Shown: piece after piece, positions 1 through 7,260 of the stretch | Layout: each line of letters starts with the position of its first letter | Numbering within the stretch: position 1 is the stretch's first letter | Assembly: GCA_016722515.1 (NCBI GenBank) | Contig: JADKJE010000012.1 | Location: forward strand, 1-40,940 | Source: Alphaproteobacteria bacterium | GTDB lineage: Bacteria; Pseudomonadota; Alphaproteobacteria; Rickettsiales; JADKJE01 | Direction of reading: 5' to 3' | DNA length: 40,940 nt | Notes under the pieces: model-generated | Seen by the model: the letters and a program-made list of their open reading frames with translations, nothing else | What the model was told of the DNA's origin: nothing | The model's database searches: none | Made by a program: the position numbers and the translations under genes

Positions 1-21
1 AATCACTTAAACAATAAGAGT

Positions 22-93
22 ATGAACCTAAGAGTTCTGCTAATTATCTGGGTACTCTGGTTTGCCTATATTTTCTGGGCGATTAACCAATAA
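22..93 (+). CDS. Tiny single-span membrane peptide (23 aa)
   Basis: This is an ATG-to-TAA frame of 23 codons whose product is almost wholly hydrophobic (runs of L, I, W, V, F), so a single membrane span is the only visible feature. It ends just before the bidirectional terminator at about 96-118. If the window is circular, the partial gene that starts at 40,650 runs in the same frame into this peptide, which would then be the C-terminal membrane anchor of a longer protein. It could therefore be a separate small gene or a 3' end. Function is unknown. Confidence 0.35.
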   Translation: MNLRVLLIIWVLWFAYIFWAINQ

Positions 94-126
94 AAAGAAA
101 ACCGCCTTTTGGGCGGCTTCTTTATT
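94..126. terminator. Bidirectional intrinsic terminator
   Basis: A CCGCC/GGCGG stem with a short loop is flanked by an A-rich stretch on the left and a T-rich stretch on the right. On the minus strand the stem is followed by a TTTTCTTTTT tract, which fits termination of the long leftward transcript after the last gene (135-329). On the plus strand it would stop transcripts arriving from the right-end operon if the genome is circular. Confidence 0.75.
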
Positions 127-134
127 ACAGTAGT

Positions 135-329
135 CTACGCTTCTGATTCTACACTATTTTCTTCTTCAATGAGTCGAGCGTCGGTTTCTTCTACTGTTTC
201 TTTTACCTGTAAAACAACGAACTCCGCATCGGGAACCACCGTTCCTTCTGTGTCGATTCGCGCCTTACCCTCATCACTTGTTGAGTCGTATACGCTTTGA
301 GGTACTACGAACTTTGTTTTATCTTCCAT
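135..329 (-). CDS. Small acidic protein, unknown (64 aa)
   Basis: The protein is short and strongly acidic, with many E and D residues in the C-terminal half. I recognise no domain. It is the last gene of the leftward transcript, starts 3 bp after the stop of the zinc-ribbon gene, and is followed by the terminator at 94-126. One copy of the dispersed 14-bp palindrome (201-214) lies inside it. Its acidic character and position after the lysis genes give no clear function. Confidence 0.6.
   Translation of the reverse strand: MEDKTKFVVPQSVYDSTSDEGKARIDTEGTVVPDAEFVVLQVKETVEETDARLIEEENSVESEA
201..214. repeat. Dispersed palindrome, 14-mer copy 1
   Basis: TTTTACCTGTAAAA. The arms TTTTAC and GTAAAA are a perfect inverted repeat around a CT centre. 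It lies inside the acidic small gene. Confidence 0.7.
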
Positions 330-332
330 AAT

Positions 333-575
333 TTAAGGTTCAACAACTAATATAACTGACGGGTCGAGCTTCCAAGGATAATACATTGTCTCTCTATTTG
401 CCATGACTACTGGTACAAACGGTGCTTCCTCTGACTCCTCCTTGGTACGTCTGTTATACCAATCCTTCACAGCTTGTAACTGTCGTTTTCTTTGACAGAG
501 GGTGCATATAGGACGCAACACTTTTGCTTCCGTTTCAACTTCAACAAAGCAATATCTACAGATTTTTAGAGGCAT
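333..575 (-). CDS. Small zinc-ribbon protein (80 aa)
   Basis: Two CxxC pairs near the N-terminus (ICRYCF and ICTLCQ), about 18 residues apart, predict a treble-clef or zinc-ribbon fold. They are followed by a basic stretch and a tryptophan/tyrosine-rich region. I chose the ATG at 575 because the frame upstream of it offers only a TTG at 584. The start overlaps the end of the transglycosylase gene by 10 bp, suggesting coupled translation. This is one of several tiny CxxC proteins in the window. No specific function can be assigned. Confidence 0.6.
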   Translation of the reverse strand: MPLKICRYCFVEVETEAKVLRPICTLCQRKRQLQAVKDWYNRRTKEESEEAPFVPVVMANRETMYYPWKLDPSVILVVEP

Positions 576-964
576 ATTCCCCAATGACTTTCATATCCGT
601 TGGCAAACGCCCAGCGCGTCACCGTGATTTGGTCTGCTCCCGACAGAATGTTCATAACTCTATCTTCTTCGATAAGACCCTCCTTCCTCATCATTGAGAC
701 AAACCATTCCCAAGTTGGAACGTGATATTGGAATAACCCGTACTTACGAAATCCATCAGAATCTTGTGCATTGACTGCCTTCTCGTTGAAGTTGCTTTCA
801 CAATCTGCAAGAGCCTCTAATTCGACGTTTTGGCTCAATTCGTATCTCCATGCGGGTAATATCGTCTGTTGGGTCAAAGTCTCGTCTACGGGCAATTTAG
901 GGGCCAATAAGGGGCTACTCAGAGGGTCTGCTAGGAGTGACAGACCTATAACTAAACCTAGCAT
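566..964 (-). CDS. Secreted lytic transglycosylase-like lysin (132 aa)
   Basis: The N-terminal 12 or so residues are hydrophobic and could act as a signal or anchor sequence. The region around residues 51-80 (ALADCESNFNEKAV, then KYGLFQYH) matches the SLT/lysozyme-like pattern in which the glutamate of the CESNF motif (E56) is catalytic and the GLFQ motif follows. The family cleaves the glycan strands of peptidoglycan. The start overlaps the stop of the holin-like gene by one base (TAATG), which is typical of a lysis cassette. It is short for the family, so it is probably a single catalytic domain. Its role as the endolysin is inferred from this context. Confidence 0.72.
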   Translation of the reverse strand: MLGLVIGLSLLADPLSSPLLAPKLPVDETLTQQTILPAWRYELSQNVELEALADCESNFNEKAVNAQDSDGFRKYGLFQYHVPTWEWFVSMMRKEGLIEEDRVMNILSGADQITVTRWAFANGYESHWGICL

Positions 965-1206
965 TACTCTTTTGGGCCTTCTTGAAGTTTCTTGAGAAGG
1001 TCGGTTACGACGTTCAAGAGGTAGAGAACCATAGCACCTGCTACGAGTGGTTGAATCTTGAAGTCAGAGAGCGCGAGTCCGTCCTGAATAAGCGCGGTAA
1101 TCGAAGCAAAGTACATCAAGAAAAGCGGTGCAAGAAATAGGATTGTGTTTTTAACCCACTTCTTTGCATCAGTGGTGTTCAAAGTCCATTTAGGTGATTG
1201 TTTCAT
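964..1206 (-). CDS. Holin-like membrane protein (80 aa)
   Basis: There are two predicted membrane segments, roughly residues 21-40 (ILFLAPLFLMYFASITAL) and 52-68 (QPLVAGAMVLYLLNVV), with charged ends and a short acidic/basic tail. Size, topology and one-base overlap with the transglycosylase gene fit a class II holin that lets the lysin reach the wall. No sequence family is recognised, so the call rests on topology and context. It has no Shine-Dalgarno sequence. The roughly 250 bp upstream are non-coding and highly structured. Confidence 0.6.
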   Translation of the reverse strand: MKQSPKWTLNTTDAKKWVKNTILFLAPLFLMYFASITALIQDGLALSDFKIQPLVAGAMVLYLLNVVTDLLKKLQEGPKE

Positions 1207-1413
1207 ACAGTTTCGGCGTTATGCACCGAGTTCCCGTGAGGTGTGAGGTAGTTGTGTCGCAACTTAGTGAGACCTACCCGACGGGAACCCGATGTCCGAA
1301 AACATCAGATGTACAGGCGAGTTACGGTAGCACCTGTACTTAATACGAAAAAGGAGAACTGACTTGGTGAGTAGTACGCCGTAACTACCTGAATGGTAAC
1401 AAAGATAAAACGA

Positions 1414-1426
1414 TTTCACAGCGAAA
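1414..1426. repeat. Dispersed palindrome, 13-mer class
   Basis: TTTCACAGCGAAA. Its reverse complement has the TTTYGC-N-GTGAAA form. It sits two bases from an exact DnaA box in the non-coding region upstream of the lysis genes. Confidence 0.6.
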
Positions 1427-1428
1427 CT

Positions 1429-1437
1429 GTGGATAAA
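1429..1437. promoter_or_regulatory. Exact DnaA box
   Basis: TGTGGATAA is identical to the consensus DnaA box read on this strand. It is one of three exact copies in the window, and each is close to a copy of the dispersed palindrome. Confidence 0.5.
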
Positions 1438-1439
1438 TA

Positions 1440-1469
1440 TAAAAAGCCTCCCCCCTATGTGGGGGAGTA
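1440..1469 (-). terminator. Intrinsic terminator overlapping the HNH gene end
   Basis: On the minus strand CTCCCCC, a short loop and GGGGGGAG are followed by GCTTTTTATATT, a strong stem and U-tract. The TAG stop of the HNH gene lies in the loop, so the gene ends inside its own terminator. This separates the M23/HNH transcript from the holin-lysin transcript, implying that the lysis genes have their own promoter in 1207-1439. Confidence 0.8.
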
Positions 1470-1679
1470 ATGAAGGAAGCCAGTCAGAACTCCATAGTAG
1501 AAGTCCTTTGGCTGTTTCTCGAACGGGATGATTCGTTCGAGTGCGTCGTGGCAGTCCCGACAGATGTAGAGGATACACCTTCGAGAATGCCTGTCGCGGA
1601 AGTGGCGTTTCGGAAGAATGTGATGTCGTGTTGTGGGCTTGTACTGGTTGCACTTCGGACACAACATTGTCTTCTGCAT
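1455..1679 (-). CDS. Small HNH-type endonuclease (74 aa)
   Basis: CPKC near the N-terminus, a central TTRHHILPKR motif and a later CRDCHDAL motif form the zinc-bound beta-beta-alpha metal fold of small HNH nucleases. The paired histidines act as general base and metal ligand. I chose the ATG at 1679 because the upstream part of the frame has no support, and a GGGGAG run sits about 7 bases upstream, one of the few Shine-Dalgarno-like sequences here. At 74 aa it is a minimal domain. It may be a free-standing homing-type nuclease or a packaging-linked nuclease; its place beside the lysis genes favours a mobile element. Confidence 0.7.
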   Translation of the reverse strand: MQKTMLCPKCNQYKPTTRHHILPKRHFRDRHSRRCILYICRDCHDALERIIPFEKQPKDFYYGVLTGFLHYSPT

Positions 1680-1740
1680 CGCTGCTCCCCTTTCTAAAGA
1701 ACAGGCGGTCCTCAAGACGACGAACTACTAGGTACGGTAT

Positions 1741-1902
1741 TTAGTGTTTGACCTTGTTCGTCATCTTGAGCAACTCCCGTATCTGTTTTGGGGTTCTTTG
1801 CTCTTGCACTTTTCTACATAAAACACAAAAGGTAGATGAGGCGAGTCCGCCAAATCTACCCTGTGTCTTAAACTTCTTTCCATTACAGTATTTACATTTC
1901 AT
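1741..1902 (-). CDS. Small zinc-ribbon protein (53 aa)
   Basis: The frame begins MKCKYCNGKKF and has a second CVLC pair about 30 residues later, giving two CxxC knuckles, followed by a basic helix rich in K, R and Q. The ATG overlaps the TGA of the M23 peptidase gene (ATGA), strong evidence that it is translated. The fold predicted is a zinc ribbon that could bind nucleic acid. Function is unknown. Confidence 0.6.
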   Translation of the reverse strand: MKCKYCNGKKFKTQGRFGGLASSTFCVLCRKVQEQRTPKQIRELLKMTNKVKH

Positions 1903-2465
1903 TTCCTCATCTTGTCTGCCAGTAAATCTGCAAGTTGTGCCATAAGTTCCTTTAGTTTGTTATATAGCGGTGCGATGTCAAGTGCATAAGTCGGATACAT
2001 AAACGGCATTGGGTCGATTGCTTTCCACGAACCCTTAGTCCAAACCTCAAACTGAAAGTGGAGATGGTCGCCCGACGAGTAGCCTGTGTTGTCGGCCCAA
2101 CCAATCAAGTCTCCGATGAACACCTTGTCCCCAACCTTCTTCTGGTAGCCCAAGAGGTGTTCGTAGATGGCTCGGTACTTCTTTCCCTCATGTTCTGTAA
2201 CTACTCTAACATCGAGTCCCGACTTAGGCTGGGTGTCGATGAAGTCCACGATACCGTCTGCGACTGAATAAACTGGTTGACCGTGCGTGGCTCTCATGTC
2301 TACGCCCTTGTGTCCTGCAAGATAGAGGGACTTGTAGCCCTTAGGTGGCTTTAGTCCATTACATGCTATGACCTTCTTGCCTGTTTTTAGGTCTACACAG
2401 GCTTTGTTTTCACCGAAAGACTGCGTAACAACAAACGGTTTAACTGGTCTATAGATGAATTGCAT
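1899..2465 (-). CDS. M23-family metallopeptidase (LytM-like), 188 aa
   Basis: The zinc site of the M23 family is complete: GHKGVD (H52, D56), a YEHL histidine near residue 103, and GDHLHFQF (H134, H136). The family cuts peptide cross-links in peptidoglycan, so this is a second lysin beside the transglycosylase at 566-964. No signal peptide is evident, so it would need the holin or act from the virion. A 13-mer palindrome lies 12 bp upstream of its ATG, and the divergent promoter of the plus-strand gene at 2556 is close by. The gene overlaps the next one (ATGA). Confidence 0.88.
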   Translation of the reverse strand: MQFIYRPVKPFVVTQSFGENKACVDLKTGKKVIACNGLKPPKGYKSLYLAGHKGVDMRATHGQPVYSVADGIVDFIDTQPKSGLDVRVVTEHEGKKYRAIYEHLLGYQKKVGDKVFIGDLIGWADNTGYSSGDHLHFQFEVWTKGSWKAIDPMPFMYPTYALDIAPLYNKLKELMAQLADLLADKMRK

Positions 2466-2477
2466 ATATGTGTATTA

Positions 2478-2490
2478 TTTCACTGCAAAA
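2478..2490. repeat. Dispersed palindrome, 13-mer class, upstream of M23 start
   Basis: TTTCACTGCAAAA; the reverse complement is TTTTGCAGTGAAA. It lies 12 bp upstream of the peptidase ATG and about 30 bp before the -35 box of the divergent gene, so it could act on either. Confidence 0.6.
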
Positions 2491-2520
2491 TCCCATAGCA
2501 ACGAACCTGTGGATATCCTA

Positions 2521-2549
2521 TTGACAGGATTAGGCTAAAGAGGTAATAT
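2521..2549 (+). promoter_or_regulatory. Strong sigma70-like promoter, probable leaderless start
   Basis: A perfect TTGACA at 2521-2526, a 17-bp spacer and TAATAT at 2544-2549 make a near-consensus promoter. The expected transcription start is about 2556, which is the A of the ATG, so the mRNA is predicted to have no leader. A DnaA-like TGTGGATAT lies at 2508-2516. Confidence 0.8.
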
Positions 2550-2555
2550 ACAGTT

Positions 2556-2822
2556 ATGAAAAAAGTAGCTATAGGACTTCTCGTAGGACTCGCTTTCTTG
2601 CTTCCAAGTGCCAGCGTCTACGCTAGTGTCCCAAGTGAGAATGAGAGAATCATTAGTAATCTAGTGCGACAAATCCGTATGCTTCAGAAACAACTTGACG
2701 CTCTCCAAGAAGAACAGAAAGTAGAGGAAGTGAAGGCAGAACCTGTGAAAGTCGAAGCCCCAAAGGTAGTGCCACCAAAGTTTCAGAACGGTGGAAACAA
2801 GGTCGGTACTGTAAGCGCGTAA
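2556..2822 (+). CDS. Secreted coiled-coil protein, probable cargo gene (88 aa)
   Basis: The N-terminus is a clear signal peptide (MKK, a hydrophobic core to about residue 20, then SVYASVP as a cleavage-like site). Residues 30-52 form a heptad coiled coil rich in L and Q. The tail alternates E, V, K and P. It is the only plus-strand gene in the left 37 kb, has its own near-consensus promoter, and ends immediately before the stop of the convergent internal virion gene. These are marks of a moron-type gene, expressed independently of the phage programme. Short secreted L/Q coiled-coil proteins are common in Patescibacteria, a weak hint to host. Exact function is unknown. Confidence 0.75.
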   Translation: MKKVAIGLLVGLAFLLPSASVYASVPSENERIISNLVRQIRMLQKQLDALQEEQKVEEVKAEPVKVEAPKVVPPKFQNGGNKVGTVSA

Positions 2823-4679
2823 CTACTCTCCTACGGCCTGTGCGCCTCTAGTTGCAGCCTTTATAAGAGCCTCCTCAATGATAGGGAAGTCTCTTGATGT
2901 CTTACCCAATATCTTTGCCAACGTCCCCGCAACTCGTGGGGATGTTGTTATAAGTGATGAGAGCGCAGGCCACATACCTGTCATAATTGCACCAAGAGAA
3001 CCCGTACCAATGAGCGAGCGGATAAGTCCCTTCGGTGCCCAGTCACTAAGCTGTTGACCTGCAACCTTTGCACTAAGTAGACCACCAGTCTCCTTATCAA
3101 GCTCGTCCATAAGAGTCTTCCTGAACTCTTGGTTCTGACGGAGTGAGGACACAATTTTCTTAAATGCTGTGTCAGTAGATGCTTGGTCTCCAAGTGAGAG
3201 TCCCTTACGAATGTCATCAATAGCGTCAGTCATGTCCCCGTAGAGGGCCATGGACTTGTCATATCCTTCCACCTTTGAGAGAACATCCCTAGTCTTGCCA
3301 CGCATAGCTTCAACAAGTGCCCTAGCGTCCCTATTTTCTCCATAAAGGTTTGCGAATGACCTCTTGAGTCGGTCAACACCAACAGATGTTCTGTCACCCT
3401 CTTTGAGTCCGAAGTCTGCCATCTCGCTAGCAATCTTTTGTATATCTGCCTGTGCTTGTGAATTGAATCTAAATACTGAACGGCTGAAGTCTAGAGCCTC
3501 TGGTGTACCTGTGATACCAAACTTACCTAGCTGTTCCTTGAAGCCCTTAAATATAGGGGTGACATCAAGTTGCTGGCTAGAACCCTTCATAGAAGACAGG
3601 AGGTTTTCATACTCCGAACTTCTACGTCCGACAATCGCACCGAGCGCGTCCCTAGCCTCACCGACAATCTGCTCTGGCTGTATCTGACCCTTGAGTGCCT
3701 GTGAGAATGCGTCACCAACTTCGCCACCAGCCTTGGATGCTTCAAAGCCTCGCTTAAGAGGACCGTACCTTGCACCAGTAAGGACACCAGCAGATTCACC
3801 CGCAACTCGTCCTGCAATCTTAGAACCAAGTGCTCCAACGATAGGAATACCTGCACCAATGGCAGTTCCGAGTCCTGGCTTTACCTTGCGTCCAGCTTCC
3901 AAATCCTGTGCAACGTCTGTTCCAAGTCCTACAAGACCACCTGCAGCAACTCTACCGACAGTCTGTGCAATCTTCGGTGCTAACCTTCCTGCAAGACCTG
4001 CTGCAACTCTCTCACCTGCAGCGACGGGTACTGCAAGAGATGCCACGTTTAATGCCGCACCTGCAACTTCTTTTCCAGTAGGAGCTTCAATGTAATTCTT
4101 ATTTGTCTGTGACTGACCTCGTGCAATAAGACTACCAAGGGTGTCCACCGTCTTTCCAAAACCTGTCATCTCGGCAATCTTCGTCGATATCGGTTTCTTT
4201 GGCTCCTGCTGTGGAACTTCCTGTTGCGGTGCTTGCACCTGCTGGCTCGGTTGTGGGGTTTCTTCAGAAGCCATTGCTGTCTGTACTCCTGAAAGTTCTC
4301 TATATGCTTGGCTTACTTTGGCAACATAGGCTGGAACATCGTATTGCACACCTTGGGAGTTCGTTCCTTTTAGACCTTGCTTGTATGAGTCGGGCTTACC
4401 AGAGTTCCAAATGGAAGCAATCTGTGCAGGTGAATTGCCAGCATCTTTGAGAGCTTTGACTTCCGAATATGCCAACTTGTTTTGATTCTCTACCGTCGCA
4501 GGGGCATTTTCGTCACCGAGGTGTTTCTTTGCAAGTGCCTTATATGTGTCAGGCATGAACTGATACCCACCAAACTCACCGCTTGCTCCACGGGCGTTGT
4601 ACGGGTCTTGTGAAGAACCCGTTTCTGCCTTGCGGATTGCTTTGGCTAGACTCAGTGCCTGTGGGTCAAGGTTATCCAT
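2823..4679 (-). CDS. Internal virion protein with N-terminal transglycosylase domain (618 aa)
   Basis: Residues about 8-125 form an SLT-like domain: KAIRKAETGSS with E19 as probable catalytic acid, then GASGEFGGYQFMP, then an IASIWNSG helix. A Q/P-rich linker follows at about 135-165, then Ala/Gly/Val-rich segments at about 200-300 that could cross or coat a membrane, then a helical C-terminal part. This arrangement fits podovirus ejection proteins that pass into the envelope and open the wall locally during DNA entry. It lies beside another virion protein and upstream of the lysis region. The identity of the C-terminal part is unknown. Confidence 0.72.
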   Translation of the reverse strand: MDNLDPQALSLAKAIRKAETGSSQDPYNARGASGEFGGYQFMPDTYKALAKKHLGDENAPATVENQNKLAYSEVKALKDAGNSPAQIASIWNSGKPDSYKQGLKGTNSQGVQYDVPAYVAKVSQAYRELSGVQTAMASEETPQPSQQVQAPQQEVPQQEPKKPISTKIAEMTGFGKTVDTLGSLIARGQSQTNKNYIEAPTGKEVAGAALNVASLAVPVAAGERVAAGLAGRLAPKIAQTVGRVAAGGLVGLGTDVAQDLEAGRKVKPGLGTAIGAGIPIVGALGSKIAGRVAGESAGVLTGARYGPLKRGFEASKAGGEVGDAFSQALKGQIQPEQIVGEARDALGAIVGRRSSEYENLLSSMKGSSQQLDVTPIFKGFKEQLGKFGITGTPEALDFSRSVFRFNSQAQADIQKIASEMADFGLKEGDRTSVGVDRLKRSFANLYGENRDARALVEAMRGKTRDVLSKVEGYDKSMALYGDMTDAIDDIRKGLSLGDQASTDTAFKKIVSSLRQNQEFRKTLMDELDKETGGLLSAKVAGQQLSDWAPKGLIRSLIGTGSLGAIMTGMWPALSSLITTSPRVAGTLAKILGKTSRDFPIIEEALIKAATRGAQAVGE

Positions 4680-4682
4680 TGT

Positions 4683-6140
4683 TTACCATTGTTCTGCGAA
4701 TATATCTCCACCTCCGAATCCTGATGAGGCTCCTGGTGCTCGTGTGTATTCCTGAATCTTGGAGTCCATCAACTCGGTAGCTGTCTTAATAGATGCCTGA
4801 ATCTGTTGAGGGGTCATATTGTCTGGAAGAAGCTCTCTAGCCGTGGCACGAGTACCATCGGTTGAAGTACCACCACCAAGAATCTTAGCAAGCTCATCTC
4901 GGACGTTGCTGAGTGCGATGTTGTATGACTGGACAGGACCGCTACCGAACTTTTCAGCAATAGAGTTGATTCCCTTGTTAATAAGCGGAATGCCAAACTG
5001 CGCGCCCAGTTTCTGATAAGCATCGAGGAGCGTTACCATGTGTTGCTTTACAGTCTCCGCACCCTTTTGCATCTGTCCTCCGATAGTACCTGTCTGTTCA
5101 GTTGATGCTGTTCTAGCTGACGCTTCAGCATTAGAACCCACCACATCGAAGTTAGAACCAAGAGCTTGGTTGAGTGCGTTGACACCACCTTGTCCATAAC
5201 CTGAGAGTGCTGATACGGCGTCGTCATAGCTCATCTGTCCAAGACGCACTCGTTCAATAAGGGGTTGGACAACACTGTTTAGACCACCAGTAGAACCGCC
5301 ACCGAAAGGCTGTCCTGTAAGTGGGTCAACAAACTGGTTGCTGTAGGGGACTTGTACTGGTTGTGCAAGACCTGCTGCGGTCCCAAGTCCACCAATCTGC
5401 TGTGATTGCTGGGTGTTAGCACCACCGAGGGCTTGTGCCTGTGCGTTAGCCATCTGCTGTTGTGCAGTGAGTTGCTGGCCTGTTCCCTCAAGTGCTGCCT
5501 GTTGACCTGCTGCGAGTGCGCTCATACGGGACGAGGCTGACTGTGAAGCGATAGCTGCGTTACCAGAACCAACCACGTTAGTTCCTGTGCTGAGGTTTCC
5601 TGCAACCGCGCCCGCACCTAGTTGTCCGACTCGTGAGATTTCACTTCCATACTGTTCGCTAAGTTTACGAGCGTTCTCTGCAATCTGCTCATTCTTACCC
5701 GCCGTTCCTCTAAGGTCTTGGAGTAGCTGTGTCTGCGTGCTGTTTGGTGTAGACGCCTCTGCAATTCTGCCTGTAAGACTTGGGAAGTTAAGCAGTCCTT
5801 TGACTGGCTGTGCTGATTTTACTGGTGAAACACTTGCTGTCTGTCGTTGGGTTGGATTGTTTATTGAACTGACCTGCGACTGTATCTGGGCGTTAGTACC
5901 AGAAACAACAGGTACTCCACTATAGCTACCTGAACCATTTGATACAGGAGCTTGGACAGGTTTAGGCTTTGAACCACCAATAGTAACAAGACCTGGGGAT
6001 GCAAGTGATGACTTGGTGAGGCTTGTACCCTGCTTCTTGGCAGGTTGTGCGAACGCACTAGAGACTGAGCTACCAACCCTTTTATCAAGGGCACGATTCC
6101 TATTGAAGACTGTTGCTACCGTGTTGTTAAGAGCTGCCAT
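4683..6140 (-). CDS. Ala/Gln/Ser/Gly-rich virion protein (485 aa)
   Basis: The sequence is low in complexity: Ser/Gly/Gln-rich to about residue 270 with many A-Q runs, then a more ordered part with a YDDAVSALSGYGQGG segment, and a C-terminal helix near PDNMTPQQIQASIK. I recognise no family. It lies between the connector-like protein and the transglycosylase-bearing internal protein, the usual place for ejection or internal core proteins, so it may be part of that complex. A copy of the 14-bp palindrome (5817-5830) lies within it. The start ATG has an AT-rich leader and no Shine-Dalgarno sequence. Confidence 0.6.
   Translation of the reverse strand: MAALNNTVATVFNRNRALDKRVGSSVSSAFAQPAKKQGTSLTKSSLASPGLVTIGGSKPKPVQAPVSNGSGSYSGVPVVSGTNAQIQSQVSSINNPTQRQTASVSPVKSAQPVKGLLNFPSLTGRIAEASTPNSTQTQLLQDLRGTAGKNEQIAENARKLSEQYGSEISRVGQLGAGAVAGNLSTGTNVVGSGNAAIASQSASSRMSALAAGQQAALEGTGQQLTAQQQMANAQAQALGGANTQQSQQIGGLGTAAGLAQPVQVPYSNQFVDPLTGQPFGGGSTGGLNSVVQPLIERVRLGQMSYDDAVSALSGYGQGGVNALNQALGSNFDVVGSNAEASARTASTEQTGTIGGQMQKGAETVKQHMVTLLDAYQKLGAQFGIPLINKGINSIAEKFGSGPVQSYNIALSNVRDELAKILGGGTSTDGTRATARELLPDNMTPQQIQASIKTATELMDSKIQEYTRAPGASSGFGGGDIFAEQW
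5817..5830. repeat. Dispersed palindrome, 14-mer
   Basis: TTTTACTGGTGAAA, inside the Gln/Ser-rich virion gene. The identical 14-mer recurs at 12475 and 31490. Confidence 0.7.
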
Positions 6141-6148
6141 ATTATTGT

Positions 6149-7258
6149 TTATTGCTGTGCATAGAGGTAAAGGTTCGGGTTGTTTGGTATCGGCTGAGCA
6201 CCCAAGTCCACGTTCACACTCTTGTTCGCAGCGTATGCTTCCAACAAGTCAAGCCTAGACTGGTACTCGGTATCGTACTTCTTGTACGCCTTGTCGTTGT
6301 CTACTATAGATGAAAAGTAAATCTTTAGTGCCCCAAATACTAGCATGTCGTGGAAGTCCTCTTGGAGAAGTGGGAGCTGACCAATGACATAGGCCGACGC
6401 AGTTGCGCTTGGCGCATTCTGAATGGGTGAAGCTAAGACCACCTCTGTTGTGCTGTTGAACCTCTGAATTGGATACCAGATGCCATCACCGCTTGGAGGA
6501 GTGATTTTAAGGTGGAGATTGAAGTGCAGAATGTCTACACCTGTGGGATATGGTGTCGCCCATCCTGTTCCTACACCAGTTACCACGTTACTTCCTACGG
6601 CAATTCCACTAAGGGTTCCTGTGGTGAAATCGGAGAAGGTAAGGTCAGGAACACGCGCCTTGTAGTTGAAAGTGATGATGTTTCCACTTGTACTTGGAAT
6701 CGGCCAGAACAACACCTGATTGTTATAGATGTAGAAGTAGTTTGGAATGTCCGAGGTGTACGGTAGGGCATTCAACATAGTCCACTCTTGGATGCTTTGA
6801 ACAGGTGCTGGGGTAAATACAAGTTGTCCAACCGTGATGGTGTCGTTCTTAATCTTGCTGACATTGGCAGGAATAGGGTATGACTGAACACCAACTGTGG
6901 AGATTGCCGTAGTTGCAGAGTCACTAAGACCTGTCTGCCATCTAATAGCGGCAGAACCCTGTGTGAAAAATACAGTCCTCTGGTCGGAGTTTGAGAAGAC
7001 CACCAACTGCTGACAGCTTACGTCAGTCCATGTCGTCGTGAGTGTTGCTGTCGTAGCACCTGCGAGCAACGCCCCTGTAAGAGTCAAATCTTCAGCTCCT
7101 ATAGTAACGGTGGTGTATGTCCTCTCGTTATCGAAATACTTTTGAATTAAGTAACGGTGCTGGTCAGAAACAAGCTGACCCATCAAGGACTGGTTATCCG
7201 TTGATGTGTTGTTTGAGAGATTCGTTGCGAGACTTGTAAGCGTGGTAAAAGTTTTCAT
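6149..7258 (-). CDS. Head-tail connector / tail-tubular-like protein (369 aa)
   Basis: The protein has a helical N-terminus (SDQHRYLIQKYFDNERTYTT), a long beta-rich middle with repeated short T/V/G strands, the segment VLFWPIPSTSGNIITFNYKA, and a helical C-terminus ending in a Y/L-rich tail. This is the pattern I associate with the adaptor or tubular proteins that extend the portal in podoviruses. The neighbours (adhesin-rich protein upstream, internal proteins downstream) agree. No catalytic residues are expected. The assignment is by general resemblance rather than a diagnostic motif. Confidence 0.5.
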   Translation of the reverse strand: MKTFTTLTSLATNLSNNTSTDNQSLMGQLVSDQHRYLIQKYFDNERTYTTVTIGAEDLTLTGALLAGATTATLTTTWTDVSCQQLVVFSNSDQRTVFFTQGSAAIRWQTGLSDSATTAISTVGVQSYPIPANVSKIKNDTITVGQLVFTPAPVQSIQEWTMLNALPYTSDIPNYFYIYNNQVLFWPIPSTSGNIITFNYKARVPDLTFSDFTTGTLSGIAVGSNVVTGVGTGWATPYPTGVDILHFNLHLKITPPSGDGIWYPIQRFNSTTEVVLASPIQNAPSATASAYVIGQLPLLQEDFHDMLVFGALKIYFSSIVDNDKAYKKYDTEYQSRLDLLEAYAANKSVNVDLGAQPIPNNPNLYLYAQQ

Positions 7259-7260
7259 TG

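Larger units (their letters stand above)
1207..1441. other. Non-coding structured region upstream of the lysis genes
   Basis: No convincing gene is seen on either strand. Several inverted repeats follow each other. TTCCCGT at 1231-1237 pairs with ACGGGAA at about 1281-1287 and encloses smaller stems. GATGT/ACATC lies at about 1291-1306. A 7-bp stem GTACAGG/CCTGTAC encloses a 15-nt loop at about 1310-1339. GTAGTAC/GTaACTAC lies at about 1371-1388. The density of stems suggests a structured RNA or leader, or a packaging or replication signal. A 13-mer palindrome (1414-1426) and an exact DnaA box (1429-1437) close the region. Confidence 0.55.

Noticed and set aside
1264..1662. 132-aa minus-strand frame across the structured region and HNH gene.
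   Set aside because: It overlaps the HNH gene out of frame and crosses a strong terminator; its translation has no domain character.
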